From: Trebonia sp963795335
GTDB lineage: Bacteria; Actinomycetota; Actinomycetes; Streptosporangiales; Streptosporangiaceae
Assembly: GCA_963795335.1 (NCBI GenBank)
Contig: CAWCHI010000015.1
Coordinates: 62,001 to 126,000 of the forward strand
Direction: 5' to 3'
DNA length: 64,000 nt
Shown: piece after piece, positions 33,945 to 43,429 of the stretch
Layout: each line of letters begins with the position of its first letter
Position numbering within the stretch: the first letter of the stretch is position 1
Made by a program: the position numbers and the translations under genes
Notes under the pieces: model-generated
The model's database searches: none
What the model was told of the DNA's origin: nothing
What the model saw: only the letters and a program-made list of their open reading frames with translations

Positions 33945-34696
33945 ACATCGGCCTGGAACCGGCCCTGACCGTCGGGCGGGAGCCGGGTGAACCAGACCAC
34001 TACGTAACGGCCGCTGACCGGGTGGGCGGCCGTGAGTCGCACAGTGCCGCCGGCGCCCGCCGCGCTCGCCGCTGGCCGCAGTGCGGCCAGGCTAGGGCTG
34101 TCTCCCACCAGGACCTGCACGTCGGCCCCGCGCTGGGGGGCGAGGACCAGCCGCACGCTGCTGACCGTTACCGCGCGGCCCATGTCGAGCAGCAGGCCTG
34201 TGCCAGCCTGCAGGTTGCCGAAGGCTGGCGTCGCGTACCACGAGGAGTACCAGGCCTGTGCGGTGTCGCCGGCCGCGGCGTCCGCGGCGGCCGCCGCGGA
34301 CGCTCCGCCAATTCGGGAAACGATGCCCGCGTTGTCCCCGTCGGCGGTGCCGGCGGGTCCAAACGCCGCTAGCGACACGACCGTCAGCGGGCGAGACTGC
34401 GCGCTGGCTGACGGGGCCGGGCCCGCAGAGACCGCGCTGCTTGCTGGCGCGGCCAGGGTGGGGGCGGCGGAGACGGCCGGGCGGGCCGCGGCGGCCGCGG
34501 CGGCCGCGGCTGGCCTCTGGGCCGAGACCGGGACCTTGAACAGGTCGACGCACGCCAGCGCGAGATAGCCGCCGATCAGCGCGGCCAGGATGACCGTCCA
34601 CATCCGGCCCGGCCGCCGGACCCGGTCCGGCGGCCGGGACGTCGCCAGCGCATCAAGGCCGTCGGCGGTGGCCACCCCGTGCTTACTGGTGCTCAC
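33905..34696 (-). CDS. Membrane-anchored extracytoplasmic protein with F5/8-type (discoidin-like) C-terminal domain
   Basis: 263 residues: a cytoplasmic start with RPPDRVRRPGRMW, one helix (TVILAALIGGYLALACVDLF), a Pro/Ala linker with a run of nine or ten Ala (GCC/GCG repeats near 34484-34512), then a beta-rich domain (WYATPAFGNLQAGTGLLLDMGRAVTVSSVRLVLAPQRGADVQVLVGDSPS...RYVVVWFTRLP) of the discoidin type. Similar domains end actinobacterial MurJ-linked and kinase proteins and may bind glycans. GTG 34696 follows AAGGGGGAAG. It overlaps the previous convergent gene by 40 bases. Confidence 0.78.
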   Translation of the reverse strand: MSTSKHGVATADGLDALATSRPPDRVRRPGRMWTVILAALIGGYLALACVDLFKVPVSAQRPAAAAAAAAARPAVSAAPTLAAPASSAVSAGPAPSASAQSRPLTVVSLAAFGPAGTADGDNAGIVSRIGGASAAAAADAAAGDTAQAWYSSWYATPAFGNLQAGTGLLLDMGRAVTVSSVRLVLAPQRGADVQVLVGDSPSLAALRPAASAAGAGGTVRLTAAHPVSGRYVVVWFTRLPPDGQGRFQADVYGVTVEGSVAAP

Positions 34697-34898
34697 CGCT
34701 TCCCCCTTCTTAACGGTCCTGCGCCCGGTGACAGCCTCGCCGATGGGAGCGACAGCGTCTACCCAAAACAGTTATTTTCCCCAGAACCAGGATTTAACGG
34801 TCTTCCCGCTGTGCCGCAGTGTCATTTCGGTGCTCTGGTAGCGTGAGGCGGAGTTTTGGTCCGGGTAGTTGCATAACCGGCAAACATGGGAGTGTGTG

Positions 34899-35936
34899 GT
34901 GCGGGTCCTCGTTGCCGGCGACGGCGGTTACATCGGTGCGGTCCTCGTCCCGTTCATCCGGAGCGCCGGGCATCAGGTCGATGGGCTCGACCTGAACCTG
35001 TACGAGGGATGCGACCTGGGGCCGGCCCAGGCCGACCCGGGGGCCAGCACCGACATGCGCGACGTGACCGCCGCCCGGCTGGCCGGCTATGACGCCGTGA
35101 TATGCCTGGCGGCACTGTCCAACGACCCGCTCGGCGACCTCAACCCGGCCGCGACCTACTCGGTCAACCTGGACGGCACGATGAACCTGGCCCGCATGGC
35201 CAAGCAGGCCGGGGTGCCGCGGTTCCTGTTCTCGTCGTCCTGCAGCCTCTACGGAGCGGCCGGCTCGGCGGCGGTGGCCGAGGACGCGGACCTCTACCCG
35301 GTGACGCCGTACGGCGAGAGCAAGGTCGTGGCCGAGCGCGAGCTCGGCAAGCTCGCCGACGACAACTTCAGCCCCACTTACCTGCGCAACGCCACCGCTT
35401 ACGGCGCCTCGACCCGGCTCCGCCTCGACATCGTGGTCAACAACCTGACTGCCGTGGCGCTGACGACGGGCCAGGTCCGGCTGGAGAGCGACGGCACTCC
35501 GTGGCGGCCGCTGGTGCACATCGAGGACATCAGCCGCGCGTTCCTGGCCGTCCTGGAGGCGCCGCGCGACCTCGTCCATGACGAGGCGTTCAACGTCGGC
35601 CGGTCGGCCGACAACGTCCAGATCCGCGACATCGCCGAGCAGGTGCGCGACAGCGTCCCCGGTTCGACCGTGACCCTGGCCGGGGGCGCCGGGCCCGACC
35701 TGCGCAACTACCGGGTCGATTTCAGCAAGCTGACCAGCACTTTCCCCGCCCTCGACCTGCGCTGGACCGTCGGCGACGGCATCGCCGAACTGCTCGCCAG
35801 CTACAGGCGGCACAGCCTGACCTACGACGACTTCACGTCATCCCGCTTCGTCCGGTTGCGCCGGATCAAGGAGCTGATGGCGGCGGGGGAGCTGGACGAG
35901 ATGCTGCGGCGACCCGCTGTCGCCGGCAAGCCGTAA
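34899..35936 (+). CDS. NAD-dependent epimerase/dehydratase family protein (nucleotide-sugar type)
   Basis: 345-residue extended SDR. VRVLVAGDGGYIGAVLVPFIRSAGHQVDGLDLNLY is the nucleotide-binding start with the GxGGxxG pattern, FLFSSSCSLYGAAGS gives the catalytic Ser, and TPYGESKVVAERELG the YxxxK pair. FSPTYLRNATAYGASTRLRLDIVVNNLT and WRPLVHIEDISRAFLAVLEA are substrate-domain blocks shared with GDP/CDP-sugar epimerases. GTG 34899 follows GGGAG (34888-34892). The substrate is not predictable. A lone sugar gene before mfd, it may belong to the polysaccharide locus downstream. Confidence 0.87.
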   Translation: MRVLVAGDGGYIGAVLVPFIRSAGHQVDGLDLNLYEGCDLGPAQADPGASTDMRDVTAARLAGYDAVICLAALSNDPLGDLNPAATYSVNLDGTMNLARMAKQAGVPRFLFSSSCSLYGAAGSAAVAEDADLYPVTPYGESKVVAERELGKLADDNFSPTYLRNATAYGASTRLRLDIVVNNLTAVALTTGQVRLESDGTPWRPLVHIEDISRAFLAVLEAPRDLVHDEAFNVGRSADNVQIRDIAEQVRDSVPGSTVTLAGGAGPDLRNYRVDFSKLTSTFPALDLRWTVGDGIAELLASYRRHSLTYDDFTSSRFVRLRRIKELMAAGELDEMLRRPAVAGKP

Positions 35937-35949
35937 ACTTGACTCAGGA

Positions 35950-36022
35950 GTCGGACGCTTCAGTCCGACCTGGGTTCGCACGGGGTTACCGCCGTCCGGG
36001 CCCGCCCACGCGACGGGCGGGC
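35950..36022. terminator. Two stem-loops between the epimerase gene and mfd
   Basis: GTCGGAC/GTCCGAC (35950-35956 with 35963-35969, loop GCTTCA) and CCCGCCC/GGGCGGG (within about 36001-36022) form perfect seven-pair stems. They probably end epimerase transcription. The second could also affect the mfd leader. Confidence 0.5.
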
Positions 36023-36075
36023 GGACCTCTGGCGGTGCGCCCGCAACGCCCCACGACCACCGACATTGGGACAGC

Positions 36076-39000
36076 ATGAGCCTCGCCGGACTACTCCCCG
36101 CCGTAGCCGAAGATCCCCAGCTCCGTACCGCCCTCGCCAGCCAGCCCGGCCTGCCAGGAAACAACGAGCGCGACCTCGTGGCGCCGGCCGCGCTGCGTCC
36201 GCTGCTGTCGGCTGCCCTGGCTGCGGGCGCGGCCGGCAACCAGCCGCGCTTCGTGCTCGCGGTCACCGCGACCGCCCGTGAGGCCGATGACCTGACCGCG
36301 GCGCTGCGCGCGTTCCTCCCGCCGCACTCGGTCGCGACCTTCCCCGGCTGGGAAACCCTGCCCCACGAGCGGCTCTCGCCCCGTTCGGACACCGTGGGCC
36401 AGCGCATCGCCGTCCTGCGGCGCCTGAGCCACCCGGGCGCCGGCGACGCCGCCCCCGGTGGCCCTCTGCGCGCCGTGGTGGCCCCCATCCGCTCCGTGCT
36501 CCAGCCGATCGTGGCCGGCCTCGGCGACCTGGTGCCGGTCCGGCTGGCGGCTGGTGACGACGCCGACCCGGAGGACGTGATCGGGCGGCTCATCGACATC
36601 GGCTACGCCCGCGTCGAACTGGTGACCAAGCGCGGTGAACTGGCGGTCCGCGGTGGCCTGCTCGACGTGTTCCCGCCGACCGAGGAGCACCCGCTGCGGA
36701 TCGAGTTTTTCGGCGACACAGTCGAGGAAATCCGCGTGTTCAAGGTGGCCGACCAGCGCTCGGCGGGCCAGTCGGAGCACGGGCTGTGGGCCCCGCCCTG
36801 CCGCGAGCTCCTGCTCACCCCGTCGGTCCGGGCCCGGGCCAAGGAACTGGCCGACACCCACCCCGGTCTGGCCGAGATCCTCGGTCAGATCGCCGACGGG
36901 ATCACCGTGGAGGGCATGGAGGCGTTCTCGGCCGTCCTCGCCGACCGGATGGAGCTGCTGCTCGATCACCTGCCGCTGGGCGGCCTGGTGCTCGCCTGCG
37001 ACCCGGAGCGGATCCGCACCCGGGCGATCGAGCTGGTTGCCACCAGCCAGGAGTTCCTCGAGGCGTCGTGGGCGAGCGCGGCCTCCGGCGGCGAGGCGCC
37101 GGTTGACCTCGGGGGCTCGGCCTTCCAGCCGATCGAAACGATCCGCGCGGCCGCGGCCGAGCTCGGTGTCGCCTGGTGGACCCTGGCGCCGTTCGGCGTC
37201 ACCGAGGACGGTGTGGCCGGCCGCCGCGCCGAAGAGCAGCCGGAGGAACTGGCGGACGAGGGTACGCCGCATCCGTTCGGGATCACGATCGACGCCTCGC
37301 CCGCAACGGCCTACCGCGGCGACACCACCCGCATGATCGGCGACGTTCGCCACTGGCTGGCCGAGGGCTGGCGCGTGGTGCTGGTCACCGAGGGCCACGG
37401 GCCCGCCAAGCGGCTGACGGAAGTGCTGCGCGGCGAGGGTTTCGGCGCCCGCGACGGCGACGTGGAGGCGGCCCCCGAGGCCGGCGTGCCCTACGTGACC
37501 ACCGGCGAGCTGACCCAGGGATTCACCTGGCCCGCGGTGCGGCTGGCGGTACTGACTGAGGCGGACTTCGCCGCCCGCGGCGCGGCCCGGCCGTCGTCGC
37601 GCGACGAGCGCAGGATGCCGTCCGCCCGGCGCCGCGGCGGGGTCGACCCGCTGCAGCTCAAGCCAGGTGACTACGTGGTCCACGAGCAGCACGGGGTGGG
37701 CCGGTTCGTCGAGATGACCTCGCGCACCGCGGCCGGGGCCACCCGCGACTACCTGGTCCTCGAGTACGCGGCGAGCAAGCGCGGGCAGCCGGCCGACCGG
37801 CTCTACGTGCCGACCGACCAGCTGGATGAGGTCACCCGGTACGTCGGCGGGGAGGCGCCGGCGCTGCACCGGCTGGGCGGCGCCGACTGGGCCAAGACCA
37901 AGGGCCGGGCGCGCAAGGCGGTCCGCGAGATCGCGGCCGAGCTGATCCGGCTGTACTCGGCCCGGATGGCGTCGCCCGGTCACTCCTTCGGGCCCGACAC
38001 GCCCTGGCAGCGGGAGCTGGAGGACGCGTTCCCCTACGTGGAGACCCCAGATCAGCTCATCGCCGTCGACGATGTCAAGCGGGACATGGAGAAACCGGTC
38101 CCGATGGACCGGCTGATCTGCGGAGACGTCGGATACGGCAAGACCGAGATCGCGGTCCGGGCGGCATTCAAGGCGGTCCAGGACGGCAAGCAGGTGGCGG
38201 TGCTCGTGCCCACCACCATCCTCGCCCAGCAGCATTTCAACACGTTCTCCGAGCGTTACGCGCCCTTCCCGGTGACAGTCAAGGCGATGTCACGGTTCCA
38301 GACCGCGGCCGAGGTGGCCGAGACGCAGCGCGGCCTCGCCGACGGCACCGTCGACCTGGTCATCGGCACCCACCGGCTCCTGTCCCCGGAGGTCCGGTTC
38401 AAGCAGCTCGGCCTGGTCATCATCGACGAGGAGCAGCGGTTCGGGGTCGAGCACAAGGAGTACCTCAAGCGGCTGCGGACCGAGGTCGACGTGCTTGCGA
38501 TGTCGGCGACCCCGATCCCGCGGACGCTGGAGATGGGGGTGGCAGGGATCCGCGAGATGTCCACCATCTTGACCCCGCCGGAAGAGCGGCACCCGGTGCT
38601 CACCTTCGTCGGCGCCTACGACGAGCGCCAGATCACCGCCGCCGTCCGGCGCGAGCTGTTGCGCGACGGCCAGGTCTTCTTCGTGCACAACCGGGTGCAG
38701 TCGATCCGCAAGGTCGCGGGCCGCCTCGGCGAGCTCGTCCCCGAGGCGCGCATCGCGGTCGCCCACGGGCAGATGAACGAGCACGAACTCGAACGGATCA
38801 TGGTCGGCTTCTGGGAGCGGGAGTTCGACGTGCTCGTCGCCACCACCATCGTGGAGTCCGGGCTCGACATCCCCAACGCCAACACGCTCATCGTCGACCG
38901 GGCCGACGCCCAGGGTCTGTCCCAGCTGCACCAGCTGCGCGGCCGGGTCGGCCGCAGCCGCGAGCGGGCCTACGCCTACTTCCTCTACCCGCCGGAAAAG

Positions 39001-39693
39001 CCGCTGACCGAGACCGCCCACGAGCGGCTGGCGACCGTGGCCCAGCACACCGAGATCGGCGCGGGCATGTACGTGGCGCTGAAGGACCTCGAGATCCGCG
39101 GGGCGGGGAACCTGCTCGGCGGCGAGCAGTCCGGGCACATCGCCGGGGTCGGGTTCGACCTCTACGTCCGGATGATCGGCGAGGCGGTGCGCGAGCTCAA
39201 GGACGACGCGCCCGCCGAGCGGCCCGAGGTCCGGGTCGAGCTGCCGGTCAACGCGCACATCCCGCACGACTACATACCGGGCGAGCGGCTGCGGCTGGCC
39301 GCCTACACCTCGATCGCCGCCATCGACTCCGAAGATGACCTGGCCTCGGTCCGCGATGAGCTGCGCGACCGCTACGGGGAGCTCCCGGTGCCGGTGGTCG
39401 CCCTGCTCGACGTGGCCCGGCTGCGCTCGGCCGCGCGGCGGGCCGGGCTGACCGACATCACCCTGCAGGGGTCGCACGTCCGCTTCGCCCCGGTCGAGCT
39501 ACCGGACTCGCGCACGGTGCGGGTGCAACGGCTATACCCGAAGACACTGCTCAAGCCGGCGGTGCGTACCATGCTGATACCGGTGCCGAAGTCCGGGGCC
39601 TCGCCTGGGGGCTTCGGCGGGACTCCGCTGCGCGATACCGAGCTCCTCGCCTGGTGCGCGGAGGTTGTCCGTTCGGTACTCTCCGAGTCGTAG
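36076..39693 (+). CDS. mfd: Transcription-repair coupling factor Mfd
   Basis: 1205 residues. Mfd removes RNA polymerase stalled at lesions and recruits UvrA. The UvrB-like N-terminal region spans about residues 1-350 (VATFPGWETLPHERLSPRSDTVGQR), the CarD-like polymerase-interaction domain starts at about residue 525 (LQLKPGDYVVHEQHGVGRFVEM), and the RecG-like motor has the P-loop GDVGYGKTEIAVRAAFKAV (about 680), the DEEQ box VIIDEEQRFGVEHKE (about 780), SATPIPRTLEM and QLHQLRGRVGRSRERAYAYFLY. The C-terminal TRCF domain is present. Frame intact. The downstream lipoprotein and mazG are the usual actinobacterial neighbours. Confidence 0.97.
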   Translation: MSLAGLLPAVAEDPQLRTALASQPGLPGNNERDLVAPAALRPLLSAALAAGAAGNQPRFVLAVTATAREADDLTAALRAFLPPHSVATFPGWETLPHERLSPRSDTVGQRIAVLRRLSHPGAGDAAPGGPLRAVVAPIRSVLQPIVAGLGDLVPVRLAAGDDADPEDVIGRLIDIGYARVELVTKRGELAVRGGLLDVFPPTEEHPLRIEFFGDTVEEIRVFKVADQRSAGQSEHGLWAPPCRELLLTPSVRARAKELADTHPGLAEILGQIADGITVEGMEAFSAVLADRMELLLDHLPLGGLVLACDPERIRTRAIELVATSQEFLEASWASAASGGEAPVDLGGSAFQPIETIRAAAAELGVAWWTLAPFGVTEDGVAGRRAEEQPEELADEGTPHPFGITIDASPATAYRGDTTRMIGDVRHWLAEGWRVVLVTEGHGPAKRLTEVLRGEGFGARDGDVEAAPEAGVPYVTTGELTQGFTWPAVRLAVLTEADFAARGAARPSSRDERRMPSARRRGGVDPLQLKPGDYVVHEQHGVGRFVEMTSRTAAGATRDYLVLEYAASKRGQPADRLYVPTDQLDEVTRYVGGEAPALHRLGGADWAKTKGRARKAVREIAAELIRLYSARMASPGHSFGPDTPWQRELEDAFPYVETPDQLIAVDDVKRDMEKPVPMDRLICGDVGYGKTEIAVRAAFKAVQDGKQVAVLVPTTILAQQHFNTFSERYAPFPVTVKAMSRFQTAAEVAETQRGLADGTVDLVIGTHRLLSPEVRFKQLGLVIIDEEQRFGVEHKEYLKRLRTEVDVLAMSATPIPRTLEMGVAGIREMSTILTPPEERHPVLTFVGAYDERQITAAVRRELLRDGQVFFVHNRVQSIRKVAGRLGELVPEARIAVAHGQMNEHELERIMVGFWEREFDVLVATTIVESGLDIPNANTLIVDRADAQGLSQLHQLRGRVGRSRERAYAYFLYPPEKPLTETAHERLATVAQHTEIGAGMYVALKDLEIRGAGNLLGGEQSGHIAGVGFDLYVRMIGEAVRELKDDAPAERPEVRVELPVNAHIPHDYIPGERLRLAAYTSIAAIDSEDDLASVRDELRDRYGELPVPVVALLDVARLRSAARRAGLTDITLQGSHVRFAPVELPDSRTVRVQRLYPKTLLKPAVRTMLIPVPKSGASPGGFGGTPLRDTELLAWCAEVVRSVLSES

Positions 39694-39730
39694 TTTTGCC
39701 GGTTGCTCAGTTACCGCTGGAAGGATCGCT

Positions 39731-40432
39731 GTGTCTCGCAGGGCTCTGTTCTCCAAGAAGGGCCGCCGGGTGGCCGCCCTCGGTGCCGCTGGCCTCAGCG
39801 CCTGCGCGGTGCTCGCTGCCTGCTCTCCCATCCAGGCAGGCGCCGCGGCGACCGTTGGCAGCCAGCGGATCACCGTCTCCTCGCTGGACACGCAGGTCTC
39901 CAACTGGCAGACGGCGGCCAAGCCCTACGGCCACAGCATCACGCTGACCAGTACCCAGGTGCCCCAGGCGGTGCTGTCCTGGCTGATCCGGTTCGCCGTC
40001 ATGAACCAGGTGGCCGCGTCCAAAGGGATCAGCGTGACCAGCGCCCAGGCCGACGCCGGGCTCGCCTCGCTGTCGTCGGTGGCGTCCCAGAACGGCTTCA
40101 GCAGCACCACCGAACTGCTGATCGCGAACGGCCTCCCGCCGCAGCTGTTCCCGGAGATCGGCCGGTGGGAGGCACAGCAGGACGCCTTCGCGAAGGCGGG
40201 TAACGGCGGCAAGGAGCCCAGCTCCACCGCCGCGGAGAACACCTTCAGCACCTCCATCGACAAGGCCCAGTGCACCGCCGCCAAGTCGCTCAACATCAAG
40301 GTGAGCCCGCAATTCGGCCGGTTCAACTACGCGTCCACGTCTTTCAGCGTGGTCGACGCCCCCAGCACGCTCTCGGTGCCGCAGCCGGTCCCGTCACCCG
40401 CGTCCACCGAGGGTCTCACCCCGGCGTGCTGA
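39731..40432 (+). CDS. SurA N-terminal-domain-like lipoprotein
   Basis: 233 residues. A twin-basic N-terminus (VSRRALFSKKGRRVAALGAAG) leads to the lipobox VLAAC, so the mature protein should start at Cys and be lipid-anchored outside the membrane. AAATVGSQRITVSSLDTQVSNWQ is the start of a SurA/PrsA chaperone-like domain (PpiC N-terminal), but no PPIase domain follows. GTG 39731 has GGAAGGATC upstream. It lies between mfd and mazG as in other actinobacteria, and its stop overlaps the GTG of mazG. Confidence 0.88.
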   Translation: MSRRALFSKKGRRVAALGAAGLSACAVLAACSPIQAGAAATVGSQRITVSSLDTQVSNWQTAAKPYGHSITLTSTQVPQAVLSWLIRFAVMNQVAASKGISVTSAQADAGLASLSSVASQNGFSSTTELLIANGLPPQLFPEIGRWEAQQDAFAKAGNGGKEPSSTAAENTFSTSIDKAQCTAAKSLNIKVSPQFGRFNYASTSFSVVDAPSTLSVPQPVPSPASTEGLTPAC

Positions 40433-41439
40433 CGATCCTGCTGAGCAGCCCGCGGGTCGCACCCGGGCTGCTCACCGGGGAGGCCTGGTCCGTCCTGCAC
40501 GAGGCGGTGCTGGTGCTGGCCCCGCCCGGGCACCCGGCCGTCCTCGCGCTGGCCGCCGCGGGCGTGACTGGCACGGTGGCTGAGGCTGGCACCCTCGTTG
40601 AGGCTGGCACCGTGGGTGAGGCTGGCACCGCTGCGCCTGAGTCGCTGGCGGCGTTCTTGTCGGCCGCCGCGGCCGGGGCTGACGGCCCGGTCGTCTGGCT
40701 GGCGCCGCCCGGGGACGAGCCCGGACCGGACCTGCTCGGCCGGCTCACCGGGCCGTACCAGGTCGTGCGGGGGTCGCACGACCTGCCCGGGGCGCACGTG
40801 CTCGACCTGGTGGCGATCATGGACCGGCTGCGGGTGTCCTGCCCCTGGGACCGCGAGCAGACCCACCAGTCGCTGCTCCGTTATCTTCTCGAAGAGGCCT
40901 ACGAGGCGGCCGAGACGATCGAGGACGGCGACCTGGCGGCGCTGCGCGAAGAGATCGGCGACGTGCTCCTGCAGGTGCTGTTCCACGCCCGGATCGCCGC
41001 CGAGCGCCCCCGGGACGAGGGCGGGTTCACCATCGACGACGTGGCTGACACCCTTGCCGCCAAGCTCATCCGGCGCCACCCGCACGTGTTCGGGTCGGTG
41101 CCGGCCACCTCCGCGGCGGATGTGAACGCCAACTGGGAGCAGATCAAGCAGGCGGAGCGGGCGGAGAAGGCCCGGGTGACCGGCCCGGACACGGTGGCGC
41201 CGCCCTCGGTCCTCGACGGGGTGCCGTTCGGGCAGCCCGCCTTGTCCCTGGCCGCGCAGCTGCAGCGACGGGCAGAGCGGGCGGGGATCAGCGTCCCCGC
41301 CGCCGCGGCCGCTGACGCGGAGATCGGGGACGCGCTGATGGCGCTGGTCGCCCGGGCCCGCCAGGCCGGGCTCGACCCGGAGCTCGAGCTGCGCGCCGCC
41401 GCCCGGCGGTTCGCTGACGCGGTGCGCGAGCAGGTGTAG
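40426..41439 (+). CDS. mazG: Nucleoside triphosphate pyrophosphohydrolase MazG
   Basis: 337 residues. The N-terminal 110 hold an actinobacterial extension with a repeated EAGTxx segment (VAEAGTLVEAGTVGEAGTAAPE). The MazG domain follows: LVAIMDRLRVSCPWDREQTHQSLLRYLLEEAYEAAETIEDGD with the EExxE metal ligands, LREEIGDVLLQVLFHARIAAE with the ExxD pair, and LIRRHPHVFGSV. It hydrolyses non-canonical NTPs to NMP and PPi. GTG 40426 overlaps the lipoprotein stop by seven bases. An 18-base DNA repeat (about 40575-40630) underlies the EAGT segment. Confidence 0.94.
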   Translation: MLTILLSSPRVAPGLLTGEAWSVLHEAVLVLAPPGHPAVLALAAAGVTGTVAEAGTLVEAGTVGEAGTAAPESLAAFLSAAAAGADGPVVWLAPPGDEPGPDLLGRLTGPYQVVRGSHDLPGAHVLDLVAIMDRLRVSCPWDREQTHQSLLRYLLEEAYEAAETIEDGDLAALREEIGDVLLQVLFHARIAAERPRDEGGFTIDDVADTLAAKLIRRHPHVFGSVPATSAADVNANWEQIKQAERAEKARVTGPDTVAPPSVLDGVPFGQPALSLAAQLQRRAERAGISVPAAAAADAEIGDALMALVARARQAGLDPELELRAAARRFADAVREQV

Positions 41440-41970
41440 CAGCCCGGCGGTGGTTTGCCGCCGAATGCTCGTTCGATGATGCCGATCCTGGGCTGGCCTG
41501 ACTTACACCTATCTTTCCCCAAAAGTCAATGCATACCCACGGAAAGAGAACACCAAACGGCAGATCCCGCTGGAAATATCCAAAGGTGTCGAACTGTCGG
41601 ATCCCGGGTCAAATCGCCAGTAGATTTGCTACGAATCCCCTGTGGTCGGTGGCAAGTCGGTGGCTAGACGGCCTAAGTGCGCTTTTGCCGATTTCTCCTG
41701 GGTTTTGTGCTGATACGGTTGTTCGTGAGCTTCGTTGTCAAGGGGCCAGCGGGTCCCCGTCGGGCCCCGGTCGGGCCCCAAATGGGTCATCGGTCCAGTT
41801 CAGATGACATATGGTGGCTTCTCATGATGCGTGACGAGTTGGGGTAAACCGGGTGGCTACTCCACGCGTCTCGTAGGGGAGGCGAAAACCGGCACCTATG
41901 GGTGCCGGTTGGGGAGCAATGTTCCGGCGGACGGCTGCCCGCCAGGACACATCGAGGGGTGGGGTGTGGT
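41440..41970 (+). promoter_or_regulatory. Long leader of the polysaccharide locus with three consecutive hairpins
   Basis: No gene is seen in this 531-base gap. GC content drops in 41470-41720. A TATGGT -10-like box is at 41810-41815. From 41841 the RNA would read GGGGUAAACC, then hairpin GTGG/CCAC (41853-41865), hairpin CGTCTC/GGGCG-type (41867-41884), and a ten-pair hairpin with TATG loop (AACCGGCACC/GGTGCCGGTT, 41887-41910), ending 60 bases before GTG 41971. The order of a conserved-looking unpaired purine stretch and stacked helices looks like a riboswitch or protein-binding leader. I cannot match it to a known class. Confidence 0.5.
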
Positions 41971-43429
41971 GTGTCTGGTGTTTCTAATTCTTCTTCTGTT
42001 ACCTCTGTGGGGAATGGCGCCAAGTGGCTAATAGGCCGAACAGGCGCCTGGATGCGAATCTACATTCGACTGATTTTGGTTGCCGACTTCTCGGTGGCGG
42101 TGGTGGCGGCGGTCGTCGCTGTCGGCTTGCGGTTTGGCCCGCACCCGAATGCCAGGTACCTGATGCTCAGCTTGTCGCTACCCCTGCTGTGGCTGATCGT
42201 GTTGCGAATCTTCGGCGCGTACGAGCGGCGGTTCCTGGGCGCTGGGTCGGATGAGTTCCGGCGGGTGCTGAACGCGGGACTGAGCCTGACCGGCGCCCTG
42301 GCCTTGATTTCCTACGCCGTTAATAACGAACTGTCCCGCGCCTACCTGTTGATCAGCATGCAGGTCATCGTCGTGCTCGACCTGCTCGCGCGGCTCGCGC
42401 TGCGCAAGCGGCTGCACCGGCTGCGGGGTCGCGGTGAGTGCATGTCGACGGTCGTGGCGGTGGGCCACGAGACCGCGGTGTCGCAGCTCATCAGCGAGCT
42501 GCGACGAGAGCCGCACCACGGCCTGTCCGTGGTCGCGGCGTGCCTGGCGGGCGATCCGCTGCGAAGCGAGGTCGACGGCGTACCTGTCGTCGGCGACCTG
42601 GATGATGCGGCCAGCGTTGTCCGGAACCTCAACGCGGGCACGGTGGCGGTGCTGTCGTGTCCCGAGATGGACGGCGTGAAGCTGCGGACGCTCGCCTGGG
42701 AGCTCGAGAAGACGGGCACCGACCTGTGCGTAGCTCCCGCGCTGCTCGACGTGGCCGGACCGCGGACAACCGTGCGTCCCACGGCGGGACTGACCCTGCT
42801 GCACGTTGACCACCCGCAGCTGAGCGGGCCTCGCCAGGTGATCAAGGACCTGTTCGACCGCTGCATGGCGGCCCTCGGCCTGCTCGCATTGTCGCCGCTG
42901 CTGCTGTCGGTCGCTCTGGCGATCCGGCTCTCCGACCCGGGGCCGGCGCTGTTCACCCAGACCCGGGTGGGCAAGGGCGGCCAGCCGTTCAAGATCTACA
43001 AGTTCCGCACCATGGTGGTGGACGCGGAGGCGCGCCTGGCGGAGATCAGGCAGCAAGAACGAGTCCGACGGCGTGCTGTTCAAGATCAAGGCCGATCCGC
43101 GCGTTACTCCCCTCGGCGCCCGGCTGCGGAAGTGGTCACTGGATGAGCTGCCGCAGCTCATCAACGTCCTCCGGGGCGAGATGTCGCTGGTCGGGCCGCG
43201 CCCGGCGCTGCCGCAGGAGGCGGCGAAGTACGCCGACCACGTGCGGCGCAGGCTGGTGGTCAAGCCCGGCCTGACCGGCATGTGGCAGGTGAACGGCCGG
43301 TCCGACCTGTCGTGGGAAGAGAGCGTTCGGCTCGACCTGCGCTACGTCGAGAACTGGTCGTTCGCCCTGGATCTGCAAATTTTGTGGAAGACGATATCGG
43401 TAATTCTGAGGGGGTCCGGTGCCTACTAG
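41971..43429 (+). CDS. Polyprenyl-phosphate sugar phosphotransferase (exopolysaccharide priming enzyme, one frame break)
   Basis: Transfers the first sugar-1-phosphate to undecaprenyl phosphate. N-terminal helices (IYIRLILVADFSVAVVAAVVAVGLRF, LMLSLSLPLLWLIVLRIFGAYERRFLG) precede a CoA-binding-like domain and the C-terminal bacterial sugar transferase: VIKDLFDRCMAALGLLALSPLLL, GPALFTQTRVGKGGQPFKIYKFRTMVVDAE, then after a frame break near 43058 (extra A in CAGCAAGAAC) SDGVLFKIKADPRVTPLGARLRKWSLDELPQLINVLRGEMSLVGPRPALPQE and GLTGMWQVNGRSDLSW. GTG 41971 follows GAGGGGTGGGG. The final codons overlap the start of the sigma factor gene. Confidence 0.92.

Noticed and set aside
35936..36060. tRNA-like segment before mfd
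   Set aside because: The paired stretches form two simple stem-loops without cloverleaf, T-loop consensus or CCA.
36091..38235. 714-codon open frame antisense to mfd
   Set aside because: It mirrors the strongly biased codons of mfd, has an Arg/Gly/His-rich composition with no fold, and no ribosome binding site.
41836..41970. Identification of the leader as a c-di-GMP (GEMM) or c-di-AMP (ydaO) riboswitch
   Set aside because: The hairpin order and the tetraloop-receptor elements of those classes are not present. I keep it only as an unclassified structured leader.
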